DNA of 64,000 nt from Desulfotruncus alcoholivorax DSM 16058 (GTDB lineage Bacteria > Bacillota > Desulfotomaculia > Desulfotomaculales > Desulfallaceae): assembly GCF_000430885.1 (NCBI RefSeq), contig NZ_AUMW01000003.1, forward strand, positions 150,704 through 214,703, in the 5' to 3' direction. This document shows, in pieces, positions 36,074 to 44,706 of this stretch. Position 1 is the stretch's first letter. Each line of letters starts with the position of its first letter. The notes beneath the pieces are model-generated. The model saw nothing but the letters and a program-made list of their open reading frames with translations, did not search any database and had not been told where the DNA came from. A program made the position numbers and the translations under genes.

Positions 36074-37183
36074 ATGGGACACATAGTTAATGCTAAAGAC
36101 CAAGTTTACCGCGCTTTAGCTGAACGCCTGAACAAAAACCCGGTAGGAGCTCCGATTAACGAAACCCTCATGGCCATACTGCATCGTCTTTATACTGAAA
36201 GTGAGGCTATGGTGGGCAGTAAATTCCCACTGGTGCCCATGACGCTAGAGCAAATTGCCGGAATTACAGGTACTAAAGAAGATCAATTAAAAACAATTCT
36301 GGATGGCATGGCAGACAAGGGATTGGTTCTGGACATTCCCCGCAAGGACACTTTTTATTACATGCTTGCCCCGGTAGTGGTGGGATTTTTTGAATATACC
36401 TTCATGCGGGCTAGAGATGATATTGATATGAAAGAATTAGCAGAGCTGTTTGAAACTTATTTTCAATCCAGTGAAGTAAGAGAAGAGTTTTCCGGAGTGG
36501 AAACAATGGAAATGCGGACCCTGGTATACGAGAGTCTGATACCGGTAGCTGTGGAAACTGAAGTTTTGGACTATGAAAGGGCTTCTGAAATCATCCGGCA
36601 ATCCGGCGGAGGGTCTATATCCATCTGCGCTTGTCGTCATAAGGCACTCCACCTGGGCAAATCATGCGGCGCGCCGCTGGAAGTCTGCACCTCCCTGGGT
36701 GGCGCCGCAGAATGGATAGTGCGAAGAGGTCTCGGCAAGCCGGCTACGGTAGACGAATTATTGCGGGTACTTGAGAAAACAGAAAAACTTGGCTTGGTCC
36801 ACCAGTGTGATAACGTATTAAATAAACCTACTTACATATGCCACTGCTGTGGTTGCTGCTGTCAGGTTTTACGCGGAATTAATGAATTTGGGAAATTCAG
36901 CACGCACCCAAGTAATTTTATCCCAACGATAGATACTGAATCCTGTGTAGGATGCGGTACTTGCGCCGATAGCTGTCACATTAACGCCATTAGCTTGCAG
37001 GATAACGGAAATGGAACAGAAGTACCGGCTGTGAACAAGAACCTTTGCATCGGCTGTGGCGCCTGCGCTTCCAAATGTCCCAGCGGCGCGATAAACATGT
37101 CCCAACGCTCAATACTGCATGTACCCCCGAAAAATATCAAAGAAAAATTTTTAAGAATCGCTAAAGAAAAGGGAAAACTTTAA
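36074..37183 (+). CDS. HTH-like and dicluster [4Fe-4S] protein with extra Cys clusters
   Basis: A 369-residue cytoplasmic protein. The first 100 residues look like a winged helix (VPMTLEQIAGITGTKEDQLKTILDGMADKGLVLD). Then come three Cys-rich blocks: CACRHKALHLGKSCG with EVC (about 189-210), CHCCGCCC (about 256-263), and a two-[4Fe-4S] ferredoxin domain CVGCGTCADSCH and CIGCGACASKCP (about 294-345). It is probably a redox protein linked to a DNA- or protein-binding domain, perhaps a sensor or an electron carrier. Annotated homologues are usually called 4Fe-4S ferredoxins. Exact function unknown. Confidence 0.8.
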   Translation: MGHIVNAKDQVYRALAERLNKNPVGAPINETLMAILHRLYTESEAMVGSKFPLVPMTLEQIAGITGTKEDQLKTILDGMADKGLVLDIPRKDTFYYMLAPVVVGFFEYTFMRARDDIDMKELAELFETYFQSSEVREEFSGVETMEMRTLVYESLIPVAVETEVLDYERASEIIRQSGGGSISICACRHKALHLGKSCGAPLEVCTSLGGAAEWIVRRGLGKPATVDELLRVLEKTEKLGLVHQCDNVLNKPTYICHCCGCCCQVLRGINEFGKFSTHPSNFIPTIDTESCVGCGTCADSCHINAISLQDNGNGTEVPAVNKNLCIGCGACASKCPSGAINMSQRSILHVPPKNIKEKFLRIAKEKGKL

Positions 37184-37211
37184 TAATTTAAGAGGGCGGG
37201 GCTTTTTTTGG

Positions 37212-37242
37212 TTAGGCTGCCGGCAAAAAACCGGCAGCCTAA
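37212..37242. other. Strong hairpin between convergent genes
   Basis: TTAGGCTGCCGG and CCGGCAGCCTAA form a 12-bp perfect stem around a CAAAAAA loop, between the Fe-S protein gene and spoVR. A T-run precedes it on the plus strand instead of following it, so it is not a textbook terminator in either direction. It probably still blocks 3' exonucleases or read-through. Confidence 0.6.
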
Positions 37243-37286
37243 TTCATTGATCCAGCAACACCAAAGAAAATTTATTGTTTATTCTT

Positions 37287-38807
37287 CTATAGATACTTTT
37301 TAGTCGGTTTTTCCCCGGCAAAACTAAAGAGTACTTTCTTGTTGTCTACCACTGTTTCCAAATGTACTCCCCGGCCCCATATCTTATATACATGAGGCAG
37401 AGTTCTTTCCAGGTAATAAATGTCCAGGTCGATCCCTTCGTGCAGGTGTTTTAAGTAAAGTTCACCCCGCTTGCCAAAGTCGCCGTCTTCAACCACAATA
37501 TACGGTATTCCACAGTTGTAAAGGCTTCTCACCAGCCCATCTCTTACTTTTTCCCAGTCTTTATCGGTAACTTTCCAGTCGTAGCCCACTTTTTTATATA
37601 AATATAAATCTAAATCTTCAACCAGTTGTTCAGTTAAGTAATTGCGAATAAAGGATATATCGTTTTCAGTTTCTCTGACTTCAAAAATCTTTTGTCTCCC
37701 CTGGCCGTCTACTCGCCTATACTTCCTCTTTTCTTCATCGGTCGGGTTATCCCATCTTTTTTCAATATCCTCAAAAATTTTCAAACCAAGGTGATATGGG
37801 TTAATCCTGTACTTTGAAGTTTGAATAACACCGGCATGCATTTTTGCAAATTCCAGTGCTTCTTCCTCATCCAGATCCAGTTCCCTGATTATACGCATAT
37901 GCCAATAAGACGCCCAACCTTCATTCATAATTTTTGTCTGCATTTGAGGCCAAAAATAGAGCATCTCATTTCGGATGATAGATATTATATCCCGCTGCCA
38001 TTCCTCAAGATCCCGGGCATGGTTCATCATAAACATCAGCAAATCCTTCTCCGGCTTTTCAGGAAACTTTTTCACACTGTTTTCCTGATCTTTATCCCCT
38101 TCATCTTTTTTCTTATCCAAATCCCACAGATCGTCATAAGGAGTTGCATTTTGCTGGCTTTTGCTGTGGCTGTCGTGATCCTTGTCTTTGCAGCTTCCCC
38201 CACAGCATTTGTTCCCGCTGCAGCTATTTCCACCGCCACATCCGTGTCCCCCACATGAGGACCCGTATTTAGTACCGGGCGTCAGCGTTACATCGCCGGC
38301 GATGTAACGCTGAGGGTCCACATTCTCCTGCAGTGATATAACTGAATCAATAAATGCTTCTACCTTGTTCCTGCCGTATTTAAATTCGTAACCCCGAATC
38401 CTTTGTGCAGCCGTGGACATGGTCTCAACCATATTCCTGGAGGTCTTTTTGAAATAATAATTGTTTTTAAAAAAGTCACAGTGACCTAGAACATGCGCAA
38501 TGACCATTTTGTTTTGAACCAGACTGTTACCTTCCAATAAAAAAGCGTAACAGGGGTCAGAGTTTATCACCATTTCATATATCCTACTGAGATTATAATC
38601 GTACTGAGTCTTCATTTTATGATATGCTTTGCCGAAAGTCCAATGCGAAAACCTGGTGGGCATTCCGTAAGCGCCAAAGGAATAAATTATTTCAGCGGGG
38701 CAAATTTCAAAATACATATCGTAAAAATCAAGATTAAAATTTTTTGCTATCGCGATTATTTGATCAATTGATTCCTCAAGTAACTTTTTCTCTTCCATTG
38801 GATGCAA
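37287..38807 (-). CDS. spoVR: SpoVR family protein with a Cys/Gly-rich insert
   Basis: Sporulation/stationary-phase protein of unknown biochemical role; B. subtilis SpoVR affects spore cortex formation. The 506 residues include YDMYFEICPAEIIYSFGAYGMPTRFSHW near the N-terminus, HVLGHCDFF (105-113) and NEGWASYWHMRI (295-306). An insert at about 182-215 holds six Cys (185, 190, 196, 201, 202, 206) among Gly and His, followed by a charged low-complexity stretch. It is the last gene of prkA-yhbH-spoVR, the conserved trio also seen as yeaG-yeaH-ycgB. The start is a TTG 10 nt after GGGGGG; an ATG lies three codons later. Confidence 0.92.
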   Translation of the reverse strand: MHPMEEKKLLEESIDQIIAIAKNFNLDFYDMYFEICPAEIIYSFGAYGMPTRFSHWTFGKAYHKMKTQYDYNLSRIYEMVINSDPCYAFLLEGNSLVQNKMVIAHVLGHCDFFKNNYYFKKTSRNMVETMSTAAQRIRGYEFKYGRNKVEAFIDSVISLQENVDPQRYIAGDVTLTPGTKYGSSCGGHGCGGGNSCSGNKCCGGSCKDKDHDSHSKSQQNATPYDDLWDLDKKKDEGDKDQENSVKKFPEKPEKDLLMFMMNHARDLEEWQRDIISIIRNEMLYFWPQMQTKIMNEGWASYWHMRIIRELDLDEEEALEFAKMHAGVIQTSKYRINPYHLGLKIFEDIEKRWDNPTDEEKRKYRRVDGQGRQKIFEVRETENDISFIRNYLTEQLVEDLDLYLYKKVGYDWKVTDKDWEKVRDGLVRSLYNCGIPYIVVEDGDFGKRGELYLKHLHEGIDLDIYYLERTLPHVYKIWGRGVHLETVVDNKKVLFSFAGEKPTKKYL

Positions 38808-38824
38808 ACAAGAAACACCCCCCG

Positions 38825-39973
38825 TTACAACCCAGTCTGCGGATTAGGATTAAAAAATTTTTTCAAAGCTGGGTAAACATCAGCCTTATCTTTAATGCCT
38901 ACACAGGTGAACTTGGGATCGATAATTTTTTTAAAGGCGCTCCTTAATGTACTTGAAATGTAATACGGACCTTCAATTTCGCCATAGCCCACCAGGTTAC
39001 ATACTTTTAGCAATTCACTAACATAATTTATACACTTATCATTGTCTGATGATAAATTATCGCCGTCGGAAAAATGAAAAGCATAGATATTATAATCCTG
39101 CGGATTGTATCTTTGTTCAATAATATCAAGCGCTAGTTTATATACTGAAGAACACCGGGTCCCCCCACTGGCGCCCTTGGTGAAAAATTCTTCTTCTGTG
39201 GTTTCCTTGGCTTCAACATGGTGAGCCAAAAAAACTATCTTTACGTTTTGATATTTGGTTCTTAAAAACCGCACCATCCAGAAGAAAAAGCTTCTGGCAA
39301 TGTATTTTTCGTATGGCCCCATTGAGCCCGAAGTATCCATCATTGCCAAAACTACAGCACTGCTTTCATATTTGAAGGTTAGGTCCCAGGTTTTAAACCG
39401 CAAATCATCCCGTGAGATGTTTTCAAAGCCCTTTTTGCCCTTTAAGGCATTGCGCTTTATTGCTTCTAAAATTGTTCTTTTTCTGTCAATATTACTGCTT
39501 AGACCCTTTTTCCTAACATCCTTAAACTCCAACGCTTCCGAAGCAAGTTCGGGCTTCTTCTTTTGCTGCAAATTGGGTAATCCCAGGTCTTCAAAGATAA
39601 GCTGGGCAAGTTCTTCAATCGTAACCTCGGCCTCGTAGTAGTCGACACCGGGCTCTTCACCCGCGCCCTGTCCTTTTCCGGTACCTTTTTTCTGCTCGCT
39701 TCCCAGCAAATCTCCTTCTTTTGTTCCGCCTTCTCCCTGGCCTGCGTGCTTATTCTTACCCGTATCAAAACGAAAATGATATTCTTCCAGTGAGCGGATA
39801 GGTACTTTTACAACCTTGCGTCCATCCGATAAAATAATTGATTCCTCACTGACTACATCGGCCAGGTTTTTTTTAATCGCCTCTCTGACTTTTTCCCGGT
39901 GGCGCTCCCGGTCGATCTCGCCCTTGCGGTGCAAGGACCAGTCTTCCCGGGAGACCGTATATTTACCGGACAT
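38825..39973 (-). CDS. yhbH: YhbH/YeaH (DUF444) protein with a von Willebrand-type domain
   Basis: 382-residue cytoplasmic protein of the DUF444 family. A basic N-terminus and a Gly/Lys/Gln-rich linker (about 75-110) lead to a VWA-like domain with the metal-site motif [10 protein letters not shown] (about 214-223) and a second FHFSDGDN motif. Function is unproven. Its genes almost always sit between prkA and spoVR, as here (11 bp from prkA, 17 bp from spoVR), so the three probably act together in sporulation or nutrient stress. Confidence 0.92.
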   Translation of the reverse strand: MSGKYTVSREDWSLHRKGEIDRERHREKVREAIKKNLADVVSEESIILSDGRKVVKVPIRSLEEYHFRFDTGKNKHAGQGEGGTKEGDLLGSEQKKGTGKGQGAGEEPGVDYYEAEVTIEELAQLIFEDLGLPNLQQKKKPELASEALEFKDVRKKGLSSNIDRKRTILEAIKRNALKGKKGFENISRDDLRFKTWDLTFKYESSAVVLAMMDTSGSMGPYEKYIARSFFFWMVRFLRTKYQNVKIVFLAHHVEAKETTEEEFFTKGASGGTRCSSVYKLALDIIEQRYNPQDYNIYAFHFSDGDNLSSDNDKCINYVSELLKVCNLVGYGEIEGPYYISSTLRSAFKKIIDPKFTCVGIKDKADVYPALKKFFNPNPQTGL

Positions 39974-39984
39974 TTTAAACCCTC

Positions 39985-41883
39985 CTACCTATTCAGCAGG
40001 CTACCCACATACTTTAGCAGCTCATTGGCACAAATAATGCAGTAACCGTATTCGTCAATTAATTTTGCACTTACTTCATTAATCCGCTTAAGTTGTTCGG
40101 CATCTGGAGTTTTGGTTGAAGTAGTTATCTTGACTACATCTTTTAAATCTGCAAACAGTTTTTTCTCAACCGCTTCCCGCAGCCGCTCATGGGACCTGTA
40201 ATCAAAGCGTTTATTCTTTCTTGCATAGGTTGAAAGCCTGATTAAAATTTCCTCTCGGAAGGTCTTTTTGGCGCTTTCGGTCACTCCTATTTGCTCTTCA
40301 ATGGAACGCATTAATTTCTCATCTGGATCCATTTCCTCGTCAGTAATTGGGTCTTTTAATTTTACGCCGTTGCAGTAAGCTTCAACGTTATCCAAATAGT
40401 TATCAAACAATATCCGTGCAGACTCCTCATAGGAGTAAACAAAAGCCTTCTGTACCTCTTTCTTGGCCAACTCATCATATTCTTTCCTGGCAATTGAAAT
40501 AAAGTTAAGTAAACGTTCCCGCTCTTCCTTGGTAATTGATGGATGCTGTTCGAGCCCGTCTTTAATTCCCCGCAGCACGTCGAGCGGGTTAATGCACTTG
40601 GTAGATGTCCTGATCAATGAGGAGCTTAAACGATTAATTACATAACGAGGATCAACGCCGCTCATGCCTTCGTCAAGATGCTCCGCCTGCAGCTCTGAAA
40701 GATCTTTTTGTTTAAACCCTTCCACATCTTCGCCATCATACAATTTCATTTTTTTAACAATGTCCATGCCCTGCTTCTTACTTTCCTTCAGCCGGCTCAA
40801 TACTGAGAATATACTGGCTACCTTTAAGGCATGAGGTGCTATATGGATATCTCTAAGATCGCTTTGCTTAATTAACTTGTCATATATTTTAACTTCTTCG
40901 CTTACTTTTAAGTTGTAGGGGATTTTCATTACAATAATCCTGGACTGCAAAGCTTCATTTTTCTTGTTACTGATAAAAGCTTTATACTCATTTTCATTTG
41001 TATGGGCTACAATCATTTCATCTGCATAAATCAGGGCAAAACGGCCTGCTTTAAAATTGCCTTCCTGGGAAAGGCTGAGCAGGTTCCATAAGAATTTTTC
41101 ATCACATTTAAGCATTTCTTGGAATTCCATAACTCCCCGGTTGGCAATGTTTAGTTCACCGTCAAATCTGTAAGCCCGCGGGTCTGATTCAGAGCCATAC
41201 TCCGCAATTGTGCTGAAATCTATACTGCCGGTTAAGTCAGCAATATCCTGTGACTTAGGGTCGGAAGGCGTGAAAGTTCCAATCCCTACCCTTTTATCTT
41301 CGGACAGGATAACTCTCTCCACCTGGACATTTTCTATGTTTCCTCCGTACTCCTGTTCCAGCATCATCCTGCAAGACGGGCATAACTCCCCTTCTATGTG
41401 CACCCCGTATTGAGCTTCAAATTCACTTCTTAATTCTTTGGGTATCAGGTGTAAAGGTTCCTCGTGCATGGGGCAGCGTTTTATGCCGTAAAGAGCGCCC
41501 CGCTCCGTCTTGCTGTACTGTTCCAAACCCTTTTTGAGCATTGCCACCAGTGTTGATTTTCCTCCGCTGACAGGTCCCATCAACAGCAGTATGCGCTTGC
41601 GCACATCCAGTCTCCGGGCAGCCGGATGGAAATATTCTTCCACAAGTGTTTCCAAAGTTTTATCCAGACCAAACAGTTCATGACTAAAAAACTTATATCT
41701 TTTTCCTCCGCTCTCCAGGGTTTCCGTTCCTGCGTCTTTGATCATGTTATAAATCCTGGCATGTGCTAATTGGGTTACCCAGGGCCTCTCTTTTACAATT
41801 TGCAGGTAATCTATAAATGTACCTTCCCATGCTTGTTGTTTTTCAAGAGAGCGGAATTTTTCCAACCGCTTAACGAAATCCAC
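39985..41883 (-). CDS. prkA: PrkA serine protein kinase / AAA+ protein
   Basis: Large AAA+-type protein, 632 residues, with Walker [10 protein letters not shown] (103-111), a Cys-rich segment with [12 protein letters not shown] and LCPSCRMML, and a C-terminal PrkA kinase-like domain. B. subtilis PrkA is linked to sporulation through SigK-dependent genes; homologues have been described as kinase or ATP-dependent protease. The start is GTG 41883, with GGGGAG 9 nt upstream. It is the first gene of prkA-yhbH-spoVR. A sigma-E/K-like CATATAAAT with ATA 18 bp upstream lies before it, but the match is imperfect. Confidence 0.94.
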   Translation of the reverse strand: MDFVKRLEKFRSLEKQQAWEGTFIDYLQIVKERPWVTQLAHARIYNMIKDAGTETLESGGKRYKFFSHELFGLDKTLETLVEEYFHPAARRLDVRKRILLLMGPVSGGKSTLVAMLKKGLEQYSKTERGALYGIKRCPMHEEPLHLIPKELRSEFEAQYGVHIEGELCPSCRMMLEQEYGGNIENVQVERVILSEDKRVGIGTFTPSDPKSQDIADLTGSIDFSTIAEYGSESDPRAYRFDGELNIANRGVMEFQEMLKCDEKFLWNLLSLSQEGNFKAGRFALIYADEMIVAHTNENEYKAFISNKKNEALQSRIIVMKIPYNLKVSEEVKIYDKLIKQSDLRDIHIAPHALKVASIFSVLSRLKESKKQGMDIVKKMKLYDGEDVEGFKQKDLSELQAEHLDEGMSGVDPRYVINRLSSSLIRTSTKCINPLDVLRGIKDGLEQHPSITKEERERLLNFISIARKEYDELAKKEVQKAFVYSYEESARILFDNYLDNVEAYCNGVKLKDPITDEEMDPDEKLMRSIEEQIGVTESAKKTFREEILIRLSTYARKNKRFDYRSHERLREAVEKKLFADLKDVVKITTSTKTPDAEQLKRINEVSAKLIDEYGYCIICANELLKYVGSLLNR

Positions 41884-42088
41884 CTTTTCACACTCCCCTA
41901 TAGACGTTTTATTATTACCTCAACAGATTGCCAAGAAGTAATAGTATATTTATATGCAAAGATGTAAAAATAAGTATCCTACAACACCCGACGAAAATAC
42001 GCCTATCGCGTAAAACCGACAGATTAAATAAGAAAAATGGGTTTTAAACAAGGAAAATAATTTTTAATAAAACAAGGGAAAAATAAAA

Positions 42089-42109
42089 AACGCCGCTTTA
42101 AGCGACGTT
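42089..42109 (-). terminator. Terminator of the 39-codon small gene
   Basis: AACGTCGCT pairs with AGCGGCGTT (one wobble) around TAA, followed by TTTTATTTTT on the minus strand. It lies 27 bp past the stop of the small gene at 42137-42256, showing that a transcript ends here. Confidence 0.8.
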
Positions 42110-42136
42110 TAACATGTCCCAATGGTTGCTGTTTAT

Positions 42137-42256
42137 TTAATGCAACTTAACCACGATAAAATTCTTTTCGGGCTCCCATAGCTTAATTAACTCTTTTTCA
42201 TTAACCAGCTTATAGATAACCTCATTACCTTCAACCCATGATGCCAGATAGGTCAC
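42137..42256 (-). CDS. Uncharacterised 39-residue protein with its own terminator
   Basis: Too short for automatic calling. GTG 42256 follows GGGGGTGATT; a second in-frame GTG lies three codons earlier at 42265 but inside that ribosome site. The product has a hydrophobic, aromatic start (TYLASWVEG), a charged helix (KLVNEKELIKLWEPEKN) and a beta-like end (FIVVKLH). There are no Cys. TTGTTA, 17 bp, TGTATA upstream is a possible promoter, and a good terminator follows, so an independent small transcript is likely. I do not recognise the family. Confidence 0.55.
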   Translation of the reverse strand: MTYLASWVEGNEVIYKLVNEKELIKLWEPEKNFIVVKLH

Positions 42257-42340
42257 TATAATCACCCCCGGGTACAGTACATTGTATACAAAGTCTTTAC
42301 AAGATCTTAACAAAAAACACCCTGGGCTGCAAGTATTTTT

Positions 42341-43066
42341 TCACCCGATCAATCTTTTTACCATTGCCTTATTGGCACTCTCTTCAAAGGAGTCATCAAG
42401 CTCGGTTAATTCCAAGTCATACCCCCTACGTTCAAGGGCCAGCGAAATTAAATAATCCGTTAGTGCCGGATTTTTGGGCAGCAGGGGGCCGTGTAGGTAA
42501 GAGCAAAATACATTTTTGTAGCGCGCCCCTTCTGTGCCGTCAACGCCATTGTTACCATTACCGCTAACCACCTTGCCCAGCGGCATTGTGTCGTTGATGA
42601 AGGTTTTACCCCCGTGGTTTTCAAACCCAACCAGCATCGTTTTCTTACTATCCAGTTCAGCTTCAACGGCAACGTTGCCTATGAGGCGGGTATCTCCGGC
42701 AACCGTGTATATATCCAACAGGCCCAGTCCTGGTATCTCTTTACCTTCGGGGGTGCGGTAATATTTCCCCAGCAGTTGATATCCCCCGCAAATGGCCAGT
42801 ACCACCAGTTTATTTTCTATTGCCCGATTAAGGTTCTCCACGCGCTTGCCCATATCTGCAGCAATCAGGTTTTGTTCCCGGTCAGACCCCCCGCCAATAA
42901 ATAAAAAATCCACGTCTGCAAAATTAACCGGGTCGCCCAGATTTACTTCCATAACTTCAACCTGCCACCCACGCCAGCGACACCGCTGCACAAAAGCCAG
43001 CACATTTCCCCGATCACCGTAAAGGTTTAAAAGGTCAGGATACAGATGACATACCGTGATCTTCAC
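42341..43066 (-). CDS. gatD: Lipid II isoglutaminyl synthase, glutaminase subunit GatD
   Basis: Class I glutamine amidotransferase that supplies ammonia to MurT for amidation of the D-glutamate in lipid II. The 241 residues contain the nucleophile Cys93 in LAICGGYQLLG and the catalytic His192 in CSYLHGPLLPKNP, as in the CobB/CobQ-like GATase group. The GTG start lies within the last 32 bases of murT, so the subunits are translationally coupled. The pairing with MurT separates it from cobyric acid synthase. Confidence 0.93.
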   Translation of the reverse strand: MKITVCHLYPDLLNLYGDRGNVLAFVQRCRWRGWQVEVMEVNLGDPVNFADVDFLFIGGGSDREQNLIAADMGKRVENLNRAIENKLVVLAICGGYQLLGKYYRTPEGKEIPGLGLLDIYTVAGDTRLIGNVAVEAELDSKKTMLVGFENHGGKTFINDTMPLGKVVSGNGNNGVDGTEGARYKNVFCSYLHGPLLPKNPALTDYLISLALERRGYDLELTELDDSFEESANKAMVKRLIG

Positions 43067-44447
43067 TAAATTTCACCCTCTCGGACATTCCGCTTAAAAT
43101 CTTCTCCACCGGCCACACAGCCGTATACGTGGCCAGCATACTGATAACCTGACATTCTCCGCTTAAAGCTGCCTGAATGGCCAGATTATAGTCTTTTTCA
43201 ATGCTAATTTGAGCAACAGAAACCCCTGCATATTTTAGCCTCACTGCCATGTCTTCCGCCCTTTGACCGGTACAAATAAAACGCTTGAACCTTTCCTGCC
43301 GCTCCAAGAGGATTTCAAAATCAACATCCCACAGCCACGAAACATCCCTGCCGTCAGCATCGTTGTCGTTAATTGCAATCAACAGGTCCTGTTCTTCATC
43401 CCCTACCAGTAATCCGTCCAGGGCCTGGTTAAATCCCGTGGGGTTTTTAACCAGAGCTAAAATTACTTTTTTATTCTTATACTTAAAGGTTTCCATCCGC
43501 CCCGTTACCGGTAAATATCGATTTAAACTCGCTATTACTACTTCGGGCTTTAACCCGAGCTTGATGGAAGCTGTAAAAGCAGCCAGGGCGTTGTAGAGGT
43601 TATAAAGGCCCTGAACAGGTAATTCCAGCCTCCACTCTGAACTTCCGCTCCTTATGACCGCGCCCACCGTCTTTGCCTGGCGATGCCGAACGGAAGCTGC
43701 CTCAATATCCGGCACCGGGCGGGTAAAGCCGCAATTTGGACACTTATAATCACCAAGTTGGCTGTAAATATATACGGCATAAGTGAGAGCCTCGCTACAA
43801 AAAGGGCAGAACTTGGCTTCCCTGCTGTAAGATGCCCTGCCGGATATTTCTGCGGCCGGCCGTATCCCGTAATATGTGGTTTGGTAGCCGGTCTCCGCCG
43901 CTATTTTGGCAACCAGTGGATCATCTGAGTTCAGTACCAATTGTGTATCAGCCGAAAGCTTTTTAAGTGCTCCTACAACCTTCGATATTGTGGTATCAAG
44001 CTCTCCATACCTGTCCAACTGGTCTCGAAAAAAATTTGTAATAGTTACCATCCGGGGCTGAATCCATTTAATCACCACAGGGAATGCAGCCTCGTCCACT
44101 TCCAGGACAGCATAATCACAACTGACCTTGCCGGTAAAAGAACTGATTTTAATAAAAGATGTAACAATCCCTGTCAGAAGGTTTGCCCCTTCCCGGTTGT
44201 TTATCACTTTATATCCTGCGTGTTCAAGGGCGCCGGCAAGCATATTACTGGTTGTGGTCTTGCCGTTGGTACCGGTTATCATAATTGCGCCACGGCCGGT
44301 TTGGCTGCTGTAGTGCTTTAAAATATCCGGACAAATGCGTAAAGCCAGCATTCCCGGAAGGGAGGATCCCCGTCCTTTTCCAGTCAGCTTACTCATAACC
44401 ATGGCAATTTTAGCCAACCACAGCGCTAATAAAAATCTAAATATCAT
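43035..44447 (-). CDS. murT: Lipid II isoglutaminyl synthase, Mur-ligase subunit MurT
   Basis: ATP-dependent subunit that amidates the alpha-carboxyl of D-Glu in the peptidoglycan stem peptide. The 470 residues have an N-terminal hydrophobic segment, the Mur-ligase P-loop ITGTNGKTTT (57-66), and the four-Cys ribbon CPFC...CPNC typical of MurT (about 212-237). A DUF1727-type C-terminal domain follows. It overlaps gatD by 32 nt. The nested inverted-repeat element at 44481-44694 lies immediately upstream, so its promoter may lie within or beyond that element. Confidence 0.93.
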   Translation of the reverse strand: MIFRFLLALWLAKIAMVMSKLTGKGRGSSLPGMLALRICPDILKHYSSQTGRGAIMITGTNGKTTTSNMLAGALEHAGYKVINNREGANLLTGIVTSFIKISSFTGKVSCDYAVLEVDEAAFPVVIKWIQPRMVTITNFFRDQLDRYGELDTTISKVVGALKKLSADTQLVLNSDDPLVAKIAAETGYQTTYYGIRPAAEISGRASYSREAKFCPFCSEALTYAVYIYSQLGDYKCPNCGFTRPVPDIEAASVRHRQAKTVGAVIRSGSSEWRLELPVQGLYNLYNALAAFTASIKLGLKPEVVIASLNRYLPVTGRMETFKYKNKKVILALVKNPTGFNQALDGLLVGDEEQDLLIAINDNDADGRDVSWLWDVDFEILLERQERFKRFICTGQRAEDMAVRLKYAGVSVAQISIEKDYNLAIQAALSGECQVISMLATYTAVWPVEKILSGMSERVKFSEDHGMSSVS

Positions 44448-44480
44448 TGTTGACCTCGCTATCCTGAAAAACTTTTACTT

Positions 44481-44694
44481 GAGGGACGGTTGTTCCCCGC
44501 CGGGCTCAAAACTTCAGTGCCGACAGCACCAGCGGCTCGCCCCTGGCGAAACCGGACCGCCCTCAATTCACCTTCCTGGCTCAGTTCGGGCTCTCGCGGG
44601 CATCACGCCCGCTCGTCCGGTTTCGCTTACGGGGCATCGCCGGGTGCTGTTACCGGCGCTTTCGTACATCGCTTGCGGGGAACAACCATCCCTC
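44481..44694. repeat. 214-bp nested inverted-repeat element
   Basis: Outer arms GAGGGACGGTTGTTCCCCGC (44481-44500) and its near-perfect complement (44675-44694, one mismatch) bracket an inner pair ACAGCACC/GGTGCTGT (44523-44530, 44643-44650), a perfect 12-bp pair GCGAAACCGGAC/GTCCGGTTTCGC (44546-44557, 44615-44626) and a terminal GCGGGC/GCCCGC hairpin (44596-44612). The whole unit folds as one long nested structure, is much more GC-rich than its surroundings, and has no ORF. It fills the gap between murT and the MBL gene. A diverged partial copy is at 46594-46642. Confidence 0.75.
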
Positions 44695-44706
44695 CCCCAT
44701 ACGTTT

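Noticed and set aside
38072..38254. Minus-strand ORF inside the spoVR insert region
   Set aside because: It is an alternative frame of the repetitive Cys/Gly codons; the SpoVR frame is clearly the real one.
42364..43022. Several plus-strand ORFs over gatD
   Set aside because: All are shadow frames of gatD, with Ser/Pro/Leu-rich composition and no conserved features.
44481..44694. Integron attC site or rho-independent terminator as explanation of the inverted-repeat element
   Set aside because: No attC core sites (RYYYAAC/GTTRRRY) at the ends and no integrase or cassette; no T-run after the outer arm; far too long for a terminator.
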